Assembly: GCF_040567655.1 (NCBI RefSeq)
Contig: NZ_JBEXAC010000002.1
Span: 744,001-808,000, forward strand
Direction: 5' to 3'
Source of the DNA: Chitinophaga sp. H8
GTDB taxonomy: Bacteria; Bacteroidota; Bacteroidia; Chitinophagales; Chitinophagaceae
DNA length: 64,000 bases
Shown here: one piece after another, positions 60,036 through 64,000 of the stretch
Numbering within the stretch: the stretch's first letter is position 1
Layout: the number at the start of each line of letters is the position of its first letter
Program-made: the position numbers and the translations under genes
The notes under the pieces: generated by a model
Told to the model about the DNA's origin: nothing
Seen by the model: only the letters and a program-made list of their open reading frames with translations
Databases searched by the model: none

Positions 60036-60623
60036 ATGGTCAATCTCATTTTATTTGGCCCTCCCGGTAGTGGCAAGGGTACACAAAGCGCTAACATTAT
60101 TGAAAAGTACGGGTTGCTTCATTTGTCTACCGGCGATTTGCTGCGTAACGAAATTGAAGCCCGGAAACCACTGGGTCTGGAAGCTAAAAAATTCATGGAC
60201 CAGGGACAGTTAGTGCCGGATGAAGTTGTGATAGGAATGATCAGCTCAAAGCTGGATGAAAATCAGGATGCGAGAGGATTTATTTTTGATGGATTCCCCC
60301 GTACTACTGCGCAGGCAGAAGCGCTGGATAAATTGCTGGCTTTAAAGAAAACTTCTATTTCACAGGTTTTATCACTGGAAGTACCGGAAGATGAATTGAT
60401 CAAACGTCTGTTAAACCGTGGTCTTACCTCCGGCCGTAGTGACGATGCCAGTGAAGAACTGGTAAAAGCACGTATTGTGGAGTACCATAATAAAACAGCT
60501 CCTGTAGCAGATCATTACGCCAAGTTTGGCAAATTCAAGAAGATCAAAGGTGATGGTACTGTAGAAAGTACGTTTGAATTGCTGAGTAAAGAGATTGATG
60601 AGCTGGTGAGCGAGCGCGTATAA
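60036..60623 (+). CDS. adk: Adenylate kinase, short form
   Basis: A 195-residue enzyme interconverting ATP, AMP and ADP. The P-loop is GPPGSGKGTQ near residue 8, the AMP-binding segment STGDLLRNEI near 32, and the conserved GFPRT near 85. It is about 20 residues shorter than E. coli Adk because the LID domain is reduced and has no zinc-binding cysteines; this short form is usual in Bacteroidota. A large hairpin follows. Confidence 0.96.
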   Translation: MVNLILFGPPGSGKGTQSANIIEKYGLLHLSTGDLLRNEIEARKPLGLEAKKFMDQGQLVPDEVVIGMISSKLDENQDARGFIFDGFPRTTAQAEALDKLLALKKTSISQVLSLEVPEDELIKRLLNRGLTSGRSDDASEELVKARIVEYHNKTAPVADHYAKFGKFKKIKGDGTVESTFELLSKEIDELVSERV

Positions 60624-60648
60624 TACTTCATTTAACAACATTACATAT

Positions 60649-60729
60649 AACGCAAAGATTGTAAGTAGGAGATTAGTACCACTGCTTTGTACTAATTCGC
60701 CAAACTTCACGATCTTTGCGTTTTGTTTT
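60649..60729 (+). terminator. Long imperfect hairpin and terminator after adk
   Basis: AACGCAAAGAT (60649-60659) pairs with ATCTTTGCGTT (60712-60722), enclosing an inner ATTAGTAC/GTACTAAT stem (60672-60696) and partial pairing between. TTTTGTTTT follows. The almost full-length 74-base inverted repeat is larger than other terminators here. Confidence 0.7.
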
Positions 60730-60786
60730 AAATCCCGGCAACGGGCAAAACGTGTGGCTTTATTCTAAAGCATAAATTTAAACCTG

Positions 60787-61809
60787 GTGGAAAGAGGCAA
60801 TTTTGTTGATTATATCCGAATTTTTTGCAGATCCGGTAAAGGCGGAGCTGGTAGTATGCACTTTATGCGTACCAAATTCAACGCACAGGCCGGGCCTGAC
60901 GGTGGAGACGGTGGCCGTGGAGGACATATCATTCTGAGGGGCAACGCTCAGTTATGGACCCTGCTGCACCTGCGCTGGTACAAAAATGTACATGCCAAAG
61001 ACGGACAAAATGGTAGCGGAAGCCATTGCACCGGTGCTTTTGGTGAGGATGTGATCATTGAAGTGCCACTGGGCACCATTGCCAGAAATGAAGAAACCGG
61101 GGAAGTAGAAGCAGAAATATTACATGATGGGCAGGAACTCATCTGGCTGCCCGGTGGACAGGGAGGCCGCGGAAACAGCTATTTCAGATCCCCTACCAAC
61201 CAAACCCCGGAATATGCCCAGCCAGGCATGCCAGGTATAGAAGGCTGGCGAATACTGGAACTTAAAGTATTGGCTGATGTAGGCCTCGTAGGATTCCCCA
61301 ACGCCGGAAAATCGACGCTACTTTCTACCCTCACGGCTGCCAAACCCAAAATAGCGGACTATGCCTTTACCACACTTACCCCCAACCTGGGTATCGTAGA
61401 GTACAGGGGAGATAAATCTTTTTGTATTGCCGACTTACCAGGTATTATCGAAGGGGCTCATGAAGGGAAAGGTCTTGGCCACCGGTTTTTGCGGCACATT
61501 GAAAGAAATGCCGTATTATTATTCTTAATTCCTGCTGATAGCCCTGATCACCGAAAAGAATTCGAGATCCTGATAAATGAACTGGAGCAGTATAATCCTG
61601 AACTATTAGACAAACAATTCCTGCTGGCCATCAGTAAGAGTGATATGCTGGATGATGAACTGAAAACGGCTATTGCAAAGGAACTGCCTGACAATGTACC
61701 GGTTGTATTCATTTCATCTGTGATACAGCAGGGGCTGGTAGAATTAAAAGACATGCTTTGGGAAGCACTAAACAACAACAACAATAGAGTAATAAGCACA
61801 GCAGAATAG
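60787..61809 (+). CDS. obgE: GTPase Obg/CgtA
   Basis: A 340-residue ribosome-assembly GTPase. The Gly-rich Obg domain (residues ~5-158) begins [18 protein letters not shown], and the G domain starts near 160 with [11 protein letters not shown] (G1), the switch [17 protein letters not shown] (G3) and SKSD (G4). It lacks the extra C-terminal OCT domain. The start is GTG at 60787, which gives the N-terminus expected for the family; no ATG lies nearby. Confidence 0.96.
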   Translation: MERGNFVDYIRIFCRSGKGGAGSMHFMRTKFNAQAGPDGGDGGRGGHIILRGNAQLWTLLHLRWYKNVHAKDGQNGSGSHCTGAFGEDVIIEVPLGTIARNEETGEVEAEILHDGQELIWLPGGQGGRGNSYFRSPTNQTPEYAQPGMPGIEGWRILELKVLADVGLVGFPNAGKSTLLSTLTAAKPKIADYAFTTLTPNLGIVEYRGDKSFCIADLPGIIEGAHEGKGLGHRFLRHIERNAVLLFLIPADSPDHRKEFEILINELEQYNPELLDKQFLLAISKSDMLDDELKTAIAKELPDNVPVVFISSVIQQGLVELKDMLWEALNNNNNRVISTAE

Positions 61810-61875
61810 TTATTGCAATAGCTTTATTGTAACACTGATCGCTGAATTTTTTATCCCTAATACAACCCTCAAACT

Positions 61876-62070
61876 ATGAAAGTAATGTTTTGCTGCACAG
61901 CGCTGTTGCTGATGCTGTTTGCATGTCGGGAACAACCCACGCATAAACAAAAAGCAATTATGCAGGTGGATACTATGCAATTTTCAGCATCAGAAGATAG
62001 TATAATAGCAGTTCATCCTACTGAAATAGACACTACTATACAGGATAGTCTGGCTACCACCCAGAAGTAA
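61876..62070 (+). CDS. Small lipoprotein, function unknown
   Basis: A 64-residue lipoprotein with signal MKVMFCCTALLLMLFAC (lipidated Cys at 17). The mature 47 residues are acidic and Ser/Thr-rich, probably unstructured. It follows obgE after 66 bases and could be co-transcribed. No homologue recognised. Confidence 0.6.
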   Translation: MKVMFCCTALLLMLFACREQPTHKQKAIMQVDTMQFSASEDSIIAVHPTEIDTTIQDSLATTQK

Positions 62071-62086
62071 TAATTCAATACGGCGG

Positions 62087-63787
62087 CTACTTACTGTTCA
62101 ATAGATATGTTATCGCCTTTTCCAGCACCTCATCCCTTTCCTGCTTTATGCCTTCCAGGGTTGGTTTGACATACATATCCACTCCTACGCCTTTTCGCTG
62201 GTGCTGGCGGCCGCTTGCCTCCAATATACCAATACTGGAAATTAATACCCCGCTTATTCCACCAGGCATTTCAAATGAAATAGCATTTCCATTTGCACCT
62301 GCAGTCTGGCTGCCGATAGTTACTACTCCTGGATACTGCTGAAACATTAAACACATCGATTCTGCCTGGCTTTGGGTTTCTTCATTACATAATATCACTA
62401 TTTTCCCCTTGTAATGATCACGGTTTTCTGTATCTCCTATCTGAATTGGCAGATACTTAAACGTTCCTGGAAATGTCAGGTCAGGGATAGCAGCCAGATA
62501 GGCTGTAACTGCTCCGGAGAATAGCTTATTAGCCAGCAGTCCTGCAGTTTGTTGAGGATAAGCACGGCAATCAAATATAATGGCTGCTTTATGCCATTGC
62601 TGTTGCATGACGCTATCCACCTGTCCTTGTTCCAATGTACCAACATTGATATAACCAATATTAGTATCTGCACGTTGTACCTGTTGTGTTGCCTTCGTCA
62701 CATTACTCATCCAATAGTCCGGATAAAATGTCCACCACTGCTCGTCGCTTATACATTTCATCTGTTCCGTCAAGACATGGATACCACGTCTGATTGTTAC
62801 TGTTACAACACTATCTGTATAACAGGAGAGTCTTTCAGCCACCATTCTATTCAGCGATGCCTCGTTAGAATAAGCATAGTACCTGGCAAACAATTGCTTT
62901 TTTTGTACAACCGGCTCCTGGCCAATTTTCAGTATTACATCTCCCGGATATAATTTTATTGGAGGGTGGCTGCTGTCTGCAAATACCTTCTTTATTACAA
63001 ATTCCTCTCCTACACTTCCTACCACAATGGGAAGCCGGTAGGTACCAAGAAATTTACTGATAAACACAGGTGTATTTAACATTACCTGGGCATGCGTATC
63101 CTGAACACGTGCATTACATTGCATGAATGCCATTTCATATTCCAATGGATGCTTCGCTGCCAAAAACATCGGAATAGCTGTAATCAATGCGTCATTCCAA
63201 TCTTTATCCTGCAAATGCTTATAAGGGCTGAAATAATTATAAATATTCCAATAGCGGAATAATGCCAGCAAGCGGTGATTGGTATCCGGTAAAGTATCGC
63301 CATATGGCGCTTCATGGATGGTATAGAGCAATGCAGTAGCATCGTTATAATAAACATAAGGATTCCGGTGCTGGTTCCGGTTGGCCTTTATAAAATTAAG
63401 TCTGGTAATAAGTTGCTTCGTAAAACAGGGCGCCTGCATCCACTTAAAATCCAGGTTAAGCCGGGCACTGTCTGGCAACGCAGTTGCTGAAATACAGGTA
63501 TCACATTTTTCCACCGGGCTTAATTCCTTTAACCAGTTTTCATAAAACTCATGTAACTCCAGGAGATTGTTTATCCTGTTTATAGTAATTAACTTGTGAA
63601 TTAATACGCTGTCCCAGTCAAGGCGGGAAGTTGAAATAGCTGGATGATAGTATTTCAAAAAGCCCCATACCTGGCAGAGAGAGGCCAGCTTAGTGGATGC
63701 TGTCAGACGCTTTCCCTGACTCATTGTAATACCAGGCAATAAAAATAAATACAGAAAAAGCAGGAGGCGAAAAGAACGGCCTTTCAT
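62087..63787 (-). CDS. S41-family (C-terminal processing) peptidase
   Basis: A 566-residue exported protein (signal ~1-23). It has an N-terminal helical region, a PDZ-like segment around residues 250-330 (PGDVILKIGQEPV), and a C-terminal S41 tail-specific protease domain. The nucleophile Ser is in NEETQSQAES near residue 470, in place of the usual TASAAE, and the following GSQTAGANG is conserved. It converges with the small lipoprotein gene, leaving 16 bases between stops. Substrate unknown. Confidence 0.82.
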   Translation of the reverse strand: MKGRSFRLLLFLYLFLLPGITMSQGKRLTASTKLASLCQVWGFLKYYHPAISTSRLDWDSVLIHKLITINRINNLLELHEFYENWLKELSPVEKCDTCISATALPDSARLNLDFKWMQAPCFTKQLITRLNFIKANRNQHRNPYVYYNDATALLYTIHEAPYGDTLPDTNHRLLALFRYWNIYNYFSPYKHLQDKDWNDALITAIPMFLAAKHPLEYEMAFMQCNARVQDTHAQVMLNTPVFISKFLGTYRLPIVVGSVGEEFVIKKVFADSSHPPIKLYPGDVILKIGQEPVVQKKQLFARYYAYSNEASLNRMVAERLSCYTDSVVTVTIRRGIHVLTEQMKCISDEQWWTFYPDYWMSNVTKATQQVQRADTNIGYINVGTLEQGQVDSVMQQQWHKAAIIFDCRAYPQQTAGLLANKLFSGAVTAYLAAIPDLTFPGTFKYLPIQIGDTENRDHYKGKIVILCNEETQSQAESMCLMFQQYPGVVTIGSQTAGANGNAISFEMPGGISGVLISSIGILEASGRQHQRKGVGVDMYVKPTLEGIKQERDEVLEKAITYLLNSK

Positions 63788-63897
63788 TTGCTGGTACTCG
63801 TTGAACTGATGAATGATAGTTTTCTAAAATAATAACCGGTGTCAAACTTTGAGCATTATGCCGAGAAGGAATCATCCCATCACTTCCCACTACTCAG

Positions 63898-63999
63898 CTA
63901 CTTCAATTTCAATACTACTACCGCTTCAATTTCAGCATCGGTTTTTGTATCCCATACCTTAAAATGCCATTCACTTTCATCTCCTTTCAATCGTTCGTT
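63898..63999 (-). CDS. C-terminal fragment of a gene running off the right edge
   Basis: On the minus strand the frame is open from the window edge to a TAG at 63898-63900, giving 33 residues ending DAEIEAVVVLKLK. Only the last part of the gene is visible and it was not recognised. Confidence 0.55.
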   Translation of the reverse strand, partial: NERLKGDESEWHFKVWDTKTDAEIEAVVVLKLK

Positions 64000-64000
64000 C

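Noticed and set aside
1..64000. tRNA, rRNA, prophage or integrated element
   Set aside because: I saw no cloverleaf, rRNA segment, integrase, phage structural gene or attachment-site duplication on either strand by reading; a tRNA or RNA-family scan could still find a small RNA.

Overview
The window is chromosomal DNA from a member of the Bacteroidota, most likely a Chitinophaga-like organism of the Chitinophagaceae. The evidence is a SusC/SusD pair with its own ECF sigma factor and FecR anti-sigma factor, an S46 dipeptidyl-peptidase, PorT-type beta-barrels, a Bacteroidetes-type glutaminyl cyclase, a three-gene SdhCAB/FrdCAB complex, many TAnnTTTG promoter elements and almost no Shine-Dalgarno sequences. 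The genus is inferred from gene content, not from a marker comparison. I saw no rRNA, tRNA, CRISPR array, prophage or intact insertion sequence.

Layout. 1-4.3 kb: end of holB, ricT, a nucleoid-associated protein and an SMP-30-type lactonase. 4.5-14.6 kb: a glycan-utilisation locus on the minus strand (ECF sigma, FecR, SusC with STN domain, SusD, large glycoside-hydrolase-like protein), with a direct-repeat array between fecR and susC. 14.9-18.0 kb: a minus-strand lptB - GH3-type acyl-adenylase - fabG operon, divergent from metF. 19.1-24.6 kb: a repeat-rich 700-base gap, four tandem outer-membrane beta-barrel paralogues and a TlpA-type thioredoxin lipid-envelope protein. 24.7-33.1 kb: rlmD, two rhomboids (one apparently inactive), two membrane-anchored endonuclease/exonuclease/phosphatase (EEP) proteins, cysS and glutaminyl cyclase. 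33.4-35.0 kb: a SIR2-domain protein and a small IPT/TIG lipoprotein flanked by an inverted repeat. 35.1-41.1 kb: a minus-strand porin - DASS transporter - sdhC - sdhA - sdhB operon, which looks like a complete C4-dicarboxylate import and oxidation/reduction unit. 41.2-52.1 kb: S46 peptidase, rnhB, rpoN, a PAP2-like membrane protein, recA, a DbpA-like helicase and typA. 52.7-64 kb: a membrane patatin, heme A synthase, a GH3-hexosaminidase/serine-hydrolase fusion, adk, obgE, an S41 peptidase and the end of one further gene.

How the genes work together. The sigma/FecR/SusC set forms a trans-envelope signalling route that would switch on SusC/SusD import when substrate is bound, and the adjacent hydrolase would process the glycan. 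The porin, DASS carrier and SdhCAB complex are co-oriented and tightly spaced, so outer-membrane entry, inner-membrane uptake and redox use of succinate/fumarate are probably co-expressed. Most other genes are housekeeping (translation, recombination, nucleotide metabolism, cell envelope).

The least explained signals are non-coding: a five-copy (T/A)ACAAGTGATT array between fecR and susC; a double 14-base palindrome GCGTAnnnnTACGC with identical 26-base spacing at two distant loci (34967 and 47427); and an interspersed repeat family made of TAGCTGTTAGC words and 11-base CTATGCTTTAA units at three loci. Among proteins, the rhomboid that has lost its catalytic histidine, the complementary active-site substitutions in the EEP pair and the solitary SIR2 protein deserve attention.
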